A DNA stretch of 64,000 bases, taken from assembly GCF_028389875.1 (NCBI RefSeq), contig NC_084664.1, positions 113,715,466 to 113,779,465 on the forward strand, read 5' to 3'. Each line of letters opens with the position of its first letter. The first letter of the stretch is position 1. This stretch comes from Rhea pennata (Eukaryota > Chordata > Aves > Rheiformes > Rheidae). The translations under genes and the position numbers were made by a program. This document shows positions 36,924 to 51,614 of this stretch, piece after piece. Below the pieces are notes generated by a model. That model was given only the letters and a program-made list of their open reading frames with translations, did no database searches and was not told the origin of the DNA.

Positions 36924-39900
36924 CATACAAAACAAATAATAAATTATTTTTATGAATAGTAGAAACATATTTTTGTCTGTTGTCAAAATAAAAGTCTGGA
37001 GGCAGAAATCAGACAAAACATCCCTTGGCATTGCAGTATCCCACTATAGCAAGGAACACAGGCAAAAAAATGTTCCTGGATTAACTCCTGTGAGAACAGC
37101 ATGAACTGATATTTGAACAGTAGACAGCTTAGTGGTATCTGCTTATGGAAACAAACTTAACCACATGTATGGCCTTGTTGCTGGTTCGCCAGAAGGACAG
37201 GGGCAGCCCTGTAGTTTCAAATGAACTGTAGGAGGACAGAAATAGGTGGAGAATGATTGAGAAGGGAAATGAACCCTGATATTTTCATCATGGTTTCCAG
37301 TAAGGTCAACCACAGAGATGTTCTCTTCTCAGAAACAATATAATAGGGCACTGTCACAGTTCTTCCAATTCCCATTCTCAGTTGGGAGAAGACGATATCC
37401 TTGGCCTGAGAGAAGTGTGTCATTCAGTTGGTGCCTGAAGTCGCGTAGTCCTTTCCTAGCACAAACAAAAATTCCTGGAGGTTCCAAGTCTCCAGGGAGC
37501 TGGGTTAGGGCTTTTGTTTTGTTCATTGGTTGTTTTTCCTTCACATCCTTTTCCTCCTACACAAGTTTTGAAACACAGAATTTTTTCTAGCGTTCCAGCT
37601 GTATTAGAAGTGCAGAGCTAGACTTTGGAAGAAAAATTAAAGCAAGAATATGCAGCAGGTCTCCAAGCAACAAAACAGAGTGTGCTCTGGGAAATAGGTC
37701 CACAATGGTATTTGGATCCATAACTCCTATTTTAGTGCCACATTCTCATTAAGATCTCCATTTGAACAGGTGCACTTTATGAATAGTCAAACATGCATCT
37801 TTAATAATAGTAATAAACAGAAGTATCAAGATACAGATGTGGAAAAAGAGGAATGATTGAAACATAAAGGAAGTAGTCTGGTTTTCAAAAACATGGAAAA
37901 CTACTGAATTAGCAAATCAGTTCAACTCTGAATATCCATATATTACAATCCACCAGGTGCTTTTCTTGGGTAAGAATTTTAAAGGTGGAACTTTTAAATG
38001 AATGGCCTCAGCTCTCCCCATTTTTTAAGTGACAAAACTTGGAGGCATTCGGGTCCCTCAACAGTCACCAGCTGGGGATTTCAAACACAAAGAAAATTTC
38101 AAAGGCAGATCAGTCCTCCACATCCCATTTTATCTAGATTTGGCATTTTTGGGAGTGGGTAGATAGTCAAAAGTCCTGGCCAGGACGGTTCCCTGGCTGA
38201 AACCAGCTCTCTCCTGTGTGTTTGCACTGTTAAATTGGGAAGAAAACACCTAAAGTATAGTCTCACTCAAGTATCACTGGGAGCACTTTATTTATTTAGC
38301 AGACATCGCCATGAGGTCTCCCTGTCTACATCCATCTCCTGGCATTTTACATGTGATAACAGTCTAAAAATAAAATAAAACAAGAAGAAAACACAGGCAG
38401 AACAGCTGTGGTTCTATCCAGACAAAACTTTGAATGAAAGCCATTATAATGAAGCAGACTCTGCAATTGAAAATCCATTTACATTTTCAACTCATTCCAA
38501 CTGTAAATCTGAGGTTATATATATGACAGATTAAAAGACTCTGGCCCCACTACACTTCTCCCCGGCAAGAGAAAACCATCTGCACTGCATCACTCATGGT
38601 TGCTTCAACTCTGTAGGTGCACTTTTAAAAATTACATAGTGATACATTTTTTTTTTCATTTCCTATCACATGCAAGCCAAACTAGTCACATTGCATTTTC
38701 CATAACTATGTGGTAGTTGGCACTCCAGGCAAGGAGACTGACGTGTGTTTTCATTTGCTCTTTTCCATCAGTCACAGAGACTACTGTACCACTTCCTTTG
38801 TAATCACACTAGCCAGCATAAAAAGTACTGAATGAACATATGGTTGTGAAACCAGACAAAAAAGCCAGGAATATTGCTCTCTTTTCAAGTATAGGGAGAG
38901 AATAAATGAGCGTTCACCACACAGGAGGCCACACAGAGCCATACGGAGGTGACTTCAGTGCTCTTACCGTGCTTTGAGCTGCGTGCTCCTCGTGCCATGG
39001 GCAAGGCATAAGGGATGACGCTCATGCTATATAGAGAGACAAGAAAAAGTTTCTTAAGCCCAGGCATGCCTTATTTTGACAGTTTAACTGCTAGCCGAGA
39101 AGTGCATAGTTCCTGCACCACAGCCCTCATATGGGAGCTCACCTGCAACAGCTGATGCTGCATTCAGGCATGCTCCCATGCCCAGCGGCCTCAGCCAGTG
39201 CCGGGCTAGTTCCTTCCCCACACACACGCAGCAGCTCGCAAGGTCCAGCCCTAATCTCTGAACATAGGAAAAGGAAGATGGCAAAATCAGCTGAAGGATC
39301 TGAAATTCCATTGCAAAAAAAAGCTGCGGAACAAGTTAATTCTTTGATCCTTAAGCAAAATATATGACAAATGGAATTTAAGAAAAGACAGTATTTTTGT
39401 TATTTATCATCAGTGTGATCAGGGCTGTGCAGGCATGGGACAGGAACAAACAGCACATGCTTCTCCTCAGCATGAGGTGATACACTTGAGGAGTCACAAC
39501 GGTGTCCTGTTGATGGGAGGGCAGAGTGACACCAATTGCTTCTGTTCAGAAAAAGTTACTATCTAAGAAAGCAAAACTAGAGAGCAAAGGAATTATTCAG
39601 GTGCTTACTCCTACATGCTTATGCCCTTTGAAATGCTCTAGGGTGTCTAGACTAGTCTGCAGGCGCCAGTTCAGAAGAGCGTGGTCTCGTGCTGTGTCAT
39701 ATGCTACCCTCTTGTGAATGTCTCAGCTATCCCACAGCATAAGATGGTAAATGCACCCACCAATGCTAAGTAACACCACAGAAGACCTTGATCTGGTCTA
39801 GGCTGCTTCACATATAATGGCACAAATAGTTTTATTTCTAAAGCATGAATAGTGTGCACTTAGAAAAGCCTGTAAAATATTAGATAAAAACATCAGCTAA

Positions 39901-42900
39901 AGGATTTTCAAAACAGTTTTTAATTCTGAAATTAATACAGCAGGTCAAAATATGACATTGGCATGCCAACCAGAGAGGGAGGAGAAAAACCTAATGAAGA
40001 AGAAGGGTTGTTGAGGGCAACAGTTAACTTCAGCTCTTGAATTTGCCTGAGAAGCAATCGTTTTTAGCAGTGCCAGTAGTGTGATTGTGAGCAAAACTGC
40101 AAAATGTGTGAGAAACAGCAGAGGAAGGATATGCTCCAGGACTCCCGAAGGGTGCTGTGGGGTGAGCAGGGAAGGATACACACTATGGCATCCCTTGAAA
40201 AAGGTCATGTCTTTCCTTACTGAGCTTCTAGTCAGCAAAATGGGGGGAAGCCATGTCTCTGCCAACTTCTCTGCTGAGTTAAAAGAAGCGACTTCCAGCA
40301 AAGAACTGCAGCACAGAGGCACTGCAATCTTCCCCCGTTATTTGGGAAATACAGAGAGCTCCTGAGACGCTTCTCGTTCCCTTTTGGTCCATGTGGTGCA
40401 GCTGTACAGCCTGGCCCGCACACGAGCTGCAGCATAGGAGAAGGACAGATAACACACTGCTGCAGGGGTGACTGAAACGAGTCAGCAGCTTCAATTCAGG
40501 TTCCCACATAAGCTACCTGCTAGCACAAGTATCAGTGATTACCACTGACAAGTTTGCCAGTCTCAGCAGAGACATAGGGCAGACAAGCTTCTCCTTCAGC
40601 TTAAGGCCAAGGCTGTGGGGTTTGCCTCCCCACAGGCTGTGCTCAGCCTAGTCCCCCCAAGCAGAGGATGTGGGGCAGGGACGGGTGGCCTTCACTGACT
40701 GAGACCTTGCCGGCAACAAGCCGACATGTCAGTGTCTTTCACTGGAAAGGAGAAAAGAGAGAGGATTTACAATTCCATAAATTGCACCAGCCAGTTGAGA
40801 GACTTGGCTATCCTTTCAACTCGAGGGATGCACATGGGAGGAAAGGCAGCTTGACACCCAGCAGGTGAGCTTGCAAGTCATAGTTTATTACTGACACAAC
40901 CCAACAGCGAGGATTCAGCTTCTTGAAGCAGCAGGAATCAGAAAGACAGCACTGACTGCGACCAACAAAACATTGCCATGAATGTTTGCTTCTTTAGTCC
41001 TGTTCATGGACATTTACTTTTTACTTGCTTCAAACCTTCTGCTGAAGAACCCTGTATTAAAACACATGCCAAGTTGCTTTAATGAAACAAAGTATTGATT
41101 TTAAAATAGGTTATACTATGTCTAATAGGGAATTATTGAATATTGCAGTTGAAGCAACCAGCTTAATACTTCTTGCCTTCCGGGAGACCAGGAGAAATTT
41201 GCCCTTATTTTAAAAATTATATGGTCTAACAACAGAATTTACCTAGAAGATGCTCAGCCTCCTACTTCACAGATTCTCTTCAAATATGCTCAGTCTCTGG
41301 AGTCGTTCTTTCAGGGGAAGGAATTAGATTGAGACCCATCTCATAGTCCAGGAAGAAGTTTTCCATATGCAGCGATTTACAACAAGACAGTTCATTTTTC
41401 TTCCCAGCTTATGAAAATTTTTTACTAAATTCAACAGTAGTTTGCTATAATAATAAAAGCCTGAGCCTGGTGGAGTTGTAGGAGATATGGACACTACTCT
41501 TAGCCATCGATTTTCTGGAAGACATTTGGCAAAGATCTGAAGTCCTGATATGGCAAATCACTTAAACATATGCTCAACTTAAAACACATCAGTAGCTTCA
41601 TTGTTCAATGTTTAAATGACTTCACCCTAGTTTCACTGACTATATGCTACAGATGCTGATGAAAGTTGCCAACCAAAGAAAGGTTTTGTGAGTATTCAGG
41701 CAGGAACACCTGCAAAATACTTTGCGAAAATTTACTTGAAGATAGACCAGAAATATAAATATCCATAAAATTCACTAGTTCACCAGATATTTGTAATCAA
41801 TTGACTCAAACTACCCTTTGCTTCATTTACAGGACCAAATAGATAGAAGCTGACTAAAACATTTATGTCTTGTCCTTAAATAAGGCAATGAAGGATAAGC
41901 CTATCCTAAGTAGACAGCCTCAATTTAGGGCTGGATTTAGGAGAAGAACATTTTGAGGTATGTCTTGCCCCTTCTTTTGCAAAAGTGGCAGGAAAAAAAT
42001 TTGAAAAACCACAAAGTTTTCTTATTGCCATGTATACTGTACAACTAAGACTAGGTTTACCAGTCTTCACCTCTAAGCTTTGTGAGTGAAGGGACACAGG
42101 AGCAGTAAGGCAATGGACTACCTGTGAAGAGCATCATCACAGCTGTGCCAGGGAGGATTTCCTCCTCACCATCACCCCTTGAGTTCCCTTGTGCCAAATG
42201 CTCGCTGCTCCAACAGCCAGGATAATGTTTGTGCATATTGGTTGCTCTGCTTCAGGCAGCCTTTCTTGGCCCTGCTTCTCTCCTTAATTTAAAATCAAGC
42301 GAAATCTGATGGAGGTAGAAGCTTTCTCCTCATGTGAAGGAGACAAAGAGATTTTTAAATGTTCTTAGATCCAGAATTGCAGCAAGAGGGTGGCTCCACT
42401 AGCTGTAACTGAAACAAAAATTCCTCTTCCAGCTGTAGACTTTTTATAAAAGGCCCTTACAGCTATATTTAGTGTATTCAGGCTAAATAGAAGGTTGAAT
42501 AATCTTCAAATCTCAAGGTGAATCACTGAAAAGTTATTACTGTTCTCTGAGTCACTTGGATATGAAATTAAAGTAGACAAGTTATATATAACAAGACAAG
42601 ATGTGATTAATAAAGTTGTAGTCAGATTTTTTTATCATTTGAGTATTTTATCATTAAGTTAGAAAAGACATCGTCATCTGAGCATCATTGACTCTGTGAA
42701 GCATATGAGCACTAATCCTACCTTAAAAAAATTGGAAAGAAACATTTTTCACTTTTTTTCAATGCATTTATTTTCTGTGTTTGGCAGATCTTTGCCTGTA
42801 CTTCTCTGCGTAATGAATTTCCCTTTCTCTTCTCCAAAGTGCTCTGAAGTAAGAAAAAAACAACTCGGAAATGAGGAGAAAATGTCTGCAAAGCCATATA

Positions 42901-44578
42901 AAGTGGCAGTTAGAGGCAAGTAAAGTAAGTGAAATTACTTTTACTTTCTCTCCGCAAATTTAACTTGCACATCTCCTAGGATCCAGGCAAACTCTTTTAT
43001 CTACTAGTGATTGTTCTCCTTTGGCGGCAACCCAGCTCCCTGGTATAGCAAAGCAAAAGAACTTGTTAATGAATTTTTCATTTGGAGCTACTTGAATGAT
43101 TAAGTGTTTGCTGGTTTGGTTCAGCTTCCACAACCTATATCTGAGCAAAGCAAAAGCCCGAATTGACTTTTGATTATCAGTGACCTAGTGAACTTTGTTT
43201 CTGAATTGCTCTTATGAATTTGTTGCAATTTCAGCCCTGAGCACAAGCTCAAAAGACCCCAAACGCAAAATCCCAAAGACCACAGTTCAATGATTCAGAG
43301 TTTATTATGCTGCCATACAAACACTATGATTTTAGTTATATGATTATCAAATTCCTCCACAATAAAAAAATAGCTGTTGGTAACTATGCAGAAATATTAA
43401 AGTAGTTGGAGAATTTAAGTCTCCTGATGAGGAAAAATACCAGCAAAGCCATTACCAGATGTCGTGAGGAAACTGAAATTCTGAGTAATGTGACAATAAA
43501 CACAGAAAATATCCGGACTTGAGAAATTCTGAGGAATCATCTAAACAAGAAGAGCAATCAGAATGACTATTCAAGCACAACAGCGCTAGATTTATCTCTT
43601 AATATATGCAGTTTACTTACAGTTTTTATAAGAAATTCTGTGTCTCAGTACCATAACCATAGTCTCAGAAAAGGTGAGTAGGCTGATTTGATTTTTCACT
43701 AATCTTGTAAGAAACATTTAAAGTAAGCAGCCATCTGGAAAAGTGGCAGATCTGGTATTGTCTTAGCAAGTCAATTTAGTAGTTATTGCTAGGCTGCAGT
43801 CTGATGGAAGGGTAGACACGTACAACGAATGAAAATTATCCTACCAGTACTCTGGTCTACCCTAGTGGCTGATCAGGACAACTGCATGAAATGAGCAGAA
43901 GAGATCTTTGACTTACCTACTGTCTTTAAGATCCATCCTACCTAACTTACCATACTAAGTTACCTAACTAAGTGCCTAAGTGAAGAGCCTACTTGTTCTA
44001 CGTTCTCTGTACAAACATTGGCATCACCACAGCATCACTCATGTCCCCTAAAGCCTGAATTACCTTCGTTTTTATTAGAGGGGGTGTTTAGGAGGGTTAT
44101 GCTCTTAATCTTGGCCCCACAGCTAGGAGGGTCTGGGCCTACCTGAAAAAACAGAGGTATACAAGATATACCAAGTATACAAGGATCCTCAAGAGACTGG
44201 CTTCATGGCTCTTCTTCATTTAGGAAGAACCCCAGAGGATGAGAACCTTTTTCCCCACTCTTCCTCATTGGTGACTAGGAAGATCTTTAAAGCAGCCTCT
44301 GAGCCAAAGAGATTTCTGCTATCAACCAAAGCCGTTTTGCCATTTTGGATATTAGAGCTCATTTTGGTCACCTACAGAGAGACTGGAGAAGACTTTCCAT
44401 AGTAGTGTCCCCAGTAACCTGCTCACCACTTGTCACAGGATTAGAAACACTGTCCATTGGAAAGGAGTTGGGCCACATCACTGCGCTGGGTTGCGCCATT
44501 TCAATAATGATCTCCTCCTGGACCTGTTCTGGTTCTTTACAACTAGAGAAACAGTTCATCTTGGTAAAGCTAAGAAAA

Positions 44579-44580
<2 letters not shown>

Positions 44581-44629
<49 letters not shown>

Positions 44630-44632
44630 TGT
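44581..44632. repeat. TG/CA dinucleotide microsatellite
   Basis: 52 bases of GT repeat with one A interruption near the right end. Such tracts are typically length-polymorphic and can adopt Z-DNA. Confidence 0.98.
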
Positions 44633-45331
44633 AACAGAGACAGCTTTAGGTTTACTACTACTTTCAGTGTTACTACTACATACATGTGACATGTATGGCT
44701 GCCTGGAAAAAGATGACCTCTATTAGCAGCAAGCACTTTGAGATAACTGACCAAAATACAAGCACTGTGCTAATCTCAAGTCTTATTCACTCTTCTGATT
44801 GAAGAAACTATGTTTCCAAATGATTTTTCATATTTCAGTAGAGGAATTGGGCTTTAGTAGTTGGACAGTTGGATTAAGACAATGCTGAAAACAAGAAACC
44901 TTCTGGGGCATTTATTTCACAGAAAGGTATATTGATGTTACTAGGATTTTAAAGTGACTGGATACTCTGAAGCAACAAGAGTGACTAATTTCCCTTTCAA
45001 AGAATCCACATATGTTCTGCTTTCATGTTTTGAAAGGCAGCCAAAGCAACATTCTTTCAGGTTATAAGTTGATGTAAATAAGGTGTAACAGAGAGCCCCT
45101 ATAGCAAAGTTTCCACTTTGTCTCCAGCTAACTCTTAAATAATACCATTAATTGCCATAAGCTGGCAGTTTCCAAACACAATCAGTCTGAGAGGGTGAGA
45201 AAAGAAACCCCTACGTGTAGACAATCTAGATTAACATTAGGACAGCGGCAGCCTGAAGTGAAAAACAGATCCACAAAATGCAAGGTACTTTTCAAATTCC
45301 AATTTGGGCATGGAAATATTCTCCTTACAAT

Positions 45332-45335
<4 letters not shown>

Positions 45336-45363
<28 letters not shown>
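45336..45363. repeat. A homopolymer, 28 bases
   Basis: Pure A run in the intergenic desert with no recognisable retrocopy next to it. Confidence 0.95.
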
Positions 45364-45366
<3 letters not shown>

Positions 45367-48300
45367 GAAAAGGACAAAGCAGTGAAGCAAGCCAGATGAT
45401 GAGAAACAGTTTGCCAATTCCCTCTTCAGGCCTACCTATGTTTCTTTGTATTTTGATAAGATTGTTAACCATAGACTTTACCTATTTTAACATATTTAAT
45501 GATATTCCTTTATAATTTTTAGCATCATTTTTTTTCCATTTTTTTCTTTGTTCTTCCTTGAAGAGAACCAACACACGAGATCAGTACTTTGTGGTGATGC
45601 AACAACCAAGCTAGAGGAATCCTTCTCCTTAAACTGTGCACTGGAAGTGTGCGGCAGCACAGGACAGAAGCAACAGCTTACAGAGCACCAGCTTCATCTG
45701 ATCTAAAGACTTTGCCCAGGCAGTTTGTCTTGGTTTGGTGACATTTTTGGAGGAACTCCTGCTATATAACTGAAGCAGAGCTTTTTTCAGAGTGTACGTC
45801 TACAGACTGAATTACAAGAGGTGATTACTTCTTGTTCTCTCATCTATGCACATGACAGTGAGAGGTCGTTTGGAATCAGCCTCAAAGAAAAGATCATTTG
45901 AAAATCTCTCTGCTGTTCGTTGTTTTGGTGTGCAATACTTATGTCTGAAATAGTCTTTTAGTTCTTTGGGGCAGAGCTATATCTGAATATTGACAATCAA
46001 AAAGAGGATGAAAAGAAGAAAGGAATGAGCCTTACGAGTGCAGTCAAAAGGAAATGAATCTGCAAGAATGCTATCCTTTTTCAGCAGCACAAGTACAATG
46101 TCATGCTTCAGGAATTGCAACAATGACTGATGTAAAAGAAGTAAACCTAGGCACCGCTGGTATAGAAATATAGGCATGTGGCCTTGCTGCATTCTTTAAT
46201 AACCTAGGCTGAAATTATAAGGGAATTGTGAATAAAATTAAAGCTGCATTCTCCACAGCAGAGAATGCCCAAAATGTGAGGTATTTTGTAAGGAAATTGT
46301 AGGTAAAAATGTCAAGCTAACCCAAGGTCTCTGATGAACTCACAGTAATTTTATTAGACTATAATCCAGATGATATTACTGACTGATGGAAGGAGCTGTT
46401 GATAGTAGGATTGTTGCGAATAATAGCCAGATGTGTGACACTGGCTTTTTTCAAAAGCAAGACTTTTGGCAGTATTAGTGGCACAGAGATATAAAGTTTA
46501 GTAAATCATTCTGGCAACAAAAATTATGCATACACATGCATTGGAATAAAACAAACTACATAGGGTAGATGCTTTTGCCAACTGAAGAAGTTAGAGACTT
46601 AGATAATGATGATGGAACAGCCAAATACAAAGGAGACTTTTAAAGGTAACAAATAATATTATTTGAAAATATTGCATGGACTACTATTTCCATAGAATAT
46701 TAATATTTATGTGCAAAATTGTGTATGTAAATAATTATGACAATAACAATAAAATGTATAGAAATAGAGTTTTAAACACAGAGCAAAAGAGTGGCCAATA
46801 TGAATAAATTCCCCTTCTTTTTCCTAGGTCACTGTTGAGAGTCAGTTATGAAAAAGGGCAGATTTTTGGGCCATTACACATATCTAGCTATAGTGAGTCA
46901 TCTGACCATCACCTCTGGTTAGAATAGTTCAGTTTATTGGGTTCAATGCGGGTGCAGACAACGAACTCTAGTTTGGGCAGAATCAGCCTATAAATGCCTT
47001 TAGCACACTGCAAAAGCATCATTTCATGCTTTCACCTTTCACTGACTCCCATTTTATTCCACTCTCAGATCAAAACTCTGATCTTGATCGTTAAAGTCAA
47101 TTAATGGGCCAGAACCCGTTTCCATTAGTGACCATATTTCCATCTATATCCTGTTAAGAAAGTGGTATATTCTAGGACAGCAGCACTAACAAGTCCTATG
47201 TCCCAGATGAATGATGTGAGTAGGAAATCAATCTCAGTAATTCTCAGTGAAACAAAAAATTCATACATGGAACAGACTTCTGGCTGAGTTCAGGTCACGT
47301 AGACCAATTTGGTGACAAATCTGACTATTTCTAGGTACAGTGGGCAAATTATTTGAAAATACCATCAAAATATATTGATGAAACATTTCTGCTCTAACTG
47401 GCATGATGGAACGGGATTATATTGGACACATTCCTAAGCAAATTATTCAGGAAATTGAGAAGAAAACCACTAAGTCTTAAACGCAGCAGAACAGCATCAT
47501 GAGATTTAATGAATAAAAGTTCCCTAAGGAAAAGTGTTACTACTAAACGTAGTACTACTAAAAGGTAGAAAAATTTCTTGAAGGGCTATTTTTTGTGTTA
47601 CTCTGGTTTCTTCCTCATCAGTCCAAGTACGTTATTAATTGTGTCTCACAATCAGTAGCACACTAAAATGGTTGGCAGGATGTCATTTGAAAATTATGCA
47701 CTAAAGGTAGTGTAGCTTGTGTGTTAGTGTTTCTAATTCTCTATCCTGTGCAACTTCCCGTGACTGGTTTGGAAATACCAGGTAAGCTACTTAAACTAGT
47801 CTAATAAGGTGATTTATCCACCTTTCATGCCAGCCATTCTAAGCAGATGAATGTCGTGGAATATTGTCCAGAGAGGAAAAGTGCTAAAAAAAAACATTGA
47901 AGAACTCTTTGAGTGCAAGGGAGGGCAGCAAAGGAGGGGACTGAAGCTCCAGGCACTTGTACTTCAGAGAGGGGAGGCTTTGCAGGCTCTGAACATACCC
48001 TGTTGTAGGAATAACAGCATAAGCTATAATGGAAATTCAGTTTGGTCTTAGAAAGGGATTTTATCCAGAAAGATAGCATCTGGTTTAAGTGAAGTCTTTT
48101 GTAATTCAAGCTGCACAGGCTATTTATACAAGGTGATACAATCCCTGTTCTCTTTGAGCATAGAGATGTTCTGAGATACTGCTTTTATTAATTGCTTTCA
48201 TTCATCTGAACTGGTGAAAGTTTTTAAGAGGTCTTAATTCTGGGCTAAAACCAGATTTTGTCTAGATTAGGTTTAAGAAAGTGATATTAACATGTTTGCT

Positions 48301-51300
48301 CCCTTAGCTTCCCAGCTAGCATAGCCTTAATTGACAATGTATTTTTCAAAAGTGTTAGTTTGCATATTGCTATCTAATTTAAGACATTGACTCCTCTTCA
48401 TACTACAAACAGATGGGATGCTTCAATTTGTTACTGTCTTACAGATGCACAGCACTGCTCATCCAACTGAACTTCTGATCCCTGAAAAAGAGAGCAATTT
48501 TTGTCTACTTATCAATAGTTTGGCATCTTTGATTACAGGGTCGGTGAAGATGGCTTTAAAGCAAGTTGTCAAGACTCCGCGCTGAGATAGCCAAGCGGCA
48601 AGCAGAACTGTCACGCTGCCGACTTTGCTGTGGGAACAGCAATTTCTCTCAGGGGTGCAGAGCAACTGCTGGGGCGCCAGCATCTTCATTCCCTGTGGCC
48701 AACTTGCTAGGCTCATTTGTTGCTGTCCTGAAGTGAGCACTAATAACTCACTGCTGATCCCCCCTCCACACCAGATCTGTGGGAAAGTGGCAAAGACAGT
48801 TCCAAGCAGAGGAAAAACACAGGACCTGTGTCAAGTGAAAAGTGGGTATAAAATACTATTAAATCACAATGGTAACATTTTTTCTTCCTTCTTATCAACT
48901 CCTACTCTGGAAAAAAGTATTTCTTTCTATGCTGTACACACTAACAATTATACTGCACTGCTTTTCAGCAGGCTGGCAGTCCTTATCTCTGCTCAATTGT
49001 AACATCAGTCTTGGCTTAAAGAATATTTGTATTTTAAAAGACTCTATTTGCTTTGGCAATATCTCCATAAGACACACACAACTGGCTTTTTACTATCTTT
49101 GTAAGAGCTTAAACTTTTTTTTTTTTTTGTATTATTCAGAGAGCTCTTCTCTGCTTTTCAATCCTACAGTGTAGGGGAATAGAATAATCTCAAATTATTT
49201 ATTCAGGACAGCCCTTTATTCAGCTTACAGTATGCTTTAATTTATCAAAATAAGATACGAGGAATAATGAAAAAACCTTGTAAAAGCCAAGTAAATTTTT
49301 TTCTAAGCTTAAATGGATAATACTCAGTATGTCTCACAGTATAAGCTTTTGACTGACTCATTCAAAATGATAAATCATGTGAAACCTATGTTTAAAGTTA
49401 TGAAGCCACCTTTCTCATGATTTGAAATGAAATGGTATGGTTTTGCCATATCCTGCACTTTCTAGACAGTGTCAAACAATCTATACGAACAATGTTTTCA
49501 GTTAGAGATGAAGTAACAAACTTTCCCCCGGCAGAGTGCCACCAGCTTTCCATTAGCAGTGCAGCGTCGGTGCCAGAAGTCAAACAAGCAAAACTGCAAC
49601 CACCAAACTGAGCAGCTGTGACTTTACACCTTGGTTTTCTGTGTAAACACTTCCCTCCACTGGTAGAATAACTAACTGCAATCATACCACTCAGGTGGAA
49701 AAATGTAATTCCATCTATACTTTGAGAGATTATTTTAATACTAATTTAGATAGTAATAATGCATTCAATTGTAATACTTTTTTGCCTCTTCCAAAAAGAA
49801 ATAGATATTGGCTATTTTATTTTTTCCCACTTATGAAACAGGAGTTTGGTGGTATCAGCCTTTCAGCCAGATATAAGATAGCATGCTCAGGAGAACTGGG
49901 ACACCACACTGGGGCAATATGCTTGGCTTTCTTTAGGATCACTGAATTAAAATGCAGGCTAAAGCAATCCTTCACCATACACAAGGAAAGAAAGGGAAAA
50001 CTTAGCAGAGGCATACCATTCTCTAGTGCTCCTGACAATTCTGTCAGACCTTCCCTCAACTTTGCTGATTGCAAGTTTTCCTGTTTCTACACTTCCCCCG
50101 CCAAAAAACCCACCCCGTTAGCCACCCACAGACCTGGCTCAGGCTGCTCTGCCTCTGGAAAGCAGCAGTGCAGACAAGAACAGCTGAGCTAGCACAGGCA
50201 CAGCGCGGGCCTGCGTGAGCCAACCTGCTGACCCAGCTGCCTTAACCCGCAGCTATGAACCATCCCTTCTCTCAGCAAGGCAGCGAGGGCTAGTTACAGC
50301 ATGCTGGTGCCTGGTGAGAAAAACCTGTAACGCCCAAAGCTCCATGTAAGACAGGACCGCGGTTCCAGAACGGACTTTTGCTCACAGGGGCTACTAAAAA
50401 TCAAAGCATATATCGGAACGCTGCCAGCAGTAACTTCAAGATGTTCCCAGAAAATGTGGTGCCTTCAGAGATTCAGAGACAATAGCAGAAGACAACCGTG
50501 GAAATGCTAAAGTGAAGAGTCAGACATCGGCAGAAGGGCTGCTTGCACGTCATACCTCAGACAGCACATCTGATGGAAAGCCTAAAGTTTTGGCATTGCA
50601 AAAGGGCAGAACAGGTGATCCAGCATATGGAGTGCTTCAGTTCTGAGCTGAATTTGTCAAGCTCTCCTAGTGATCTAACAAAAAAATAAATGACTAATAA
50701 AGAAGGAGAGTTAAAAGGAGACAAAAACAATTGGCTGGTTGGGTATCTGCAGTGCAGACCAACTCAGAAACTTTAGAGAGCATATAAATACCCAATATTT
50801 CCCTTCCCTGAGAAAAAAAATACCACTATTCGCAGCTCAGCTGAAAACAATGTTTTTGCTGAAAAAATGAACATTTGTAACTCAGCAGAAAACAATGTTC
50901 AGACTCCACTGGGAGCTTCTTCAGCATTGTTCAGCTAACATGCTGTTCCTGTTTTCAGAGTAGTAGGAGTTGTGCACAGGGAAACAGATTTGTTGTTGGA
51001 CTCTGTCCTTTACAAGTTGTTCACACAGTTGAGGGTGGAAATGTTAATAAAAATAAGAAAGTTCTCCAGCCTTCCCAGGAGACCATAATAGCGATCTGGA
51101 AAAGATACATAACCACTCTGGTTACCGGGAGATTTAGCTAACAAAAAGTACAGGATGAGCTTACTTATATTTGAATCAGGACAATCTCAGCCTCTCTTGA
51201 CAACAAAGCGGGGGAGGGATGCAGGAAAAATGAAAGTATCTTCCACATTATTCTGCAATACAATTACCTGTGCATCTTTTCTAGGTGTTTTGTATAGTGC

Positions 51301-51591
51301 TGACCCTATAATGTCTCTATACTCTGATATCATCTAAAAGGAAAAAAACATGCCAGGGTAGGATATATCTCTCCTAACCTTAGGTGTTTAAATTTGGGCC
51401 AGTGACATGGGCTTGTACTCTGTTGAATGCAGAGAAACAGATGTTTATAAGGTATTATTTCTCTGACTTATTTTAGATGCCTACCTTCTGCTGAGATAGC
51501 TCATGCCTTAGAGATAACTCTTAAACCAGTATCGCTCCTTCAGTGCAAAGGACAACAAGCTTAATGTACAGGGTAGTGAGATGAACCTTAC

Positions 51592-51614
51592 TTTTTTTTT
51601 TTTTTTTTTTTTTT
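51592..51614. repeat. T homopolymer, 23 bases
   Basis: Pure T run, no recognisable retrocopy next to it. Confidence 0.95.
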
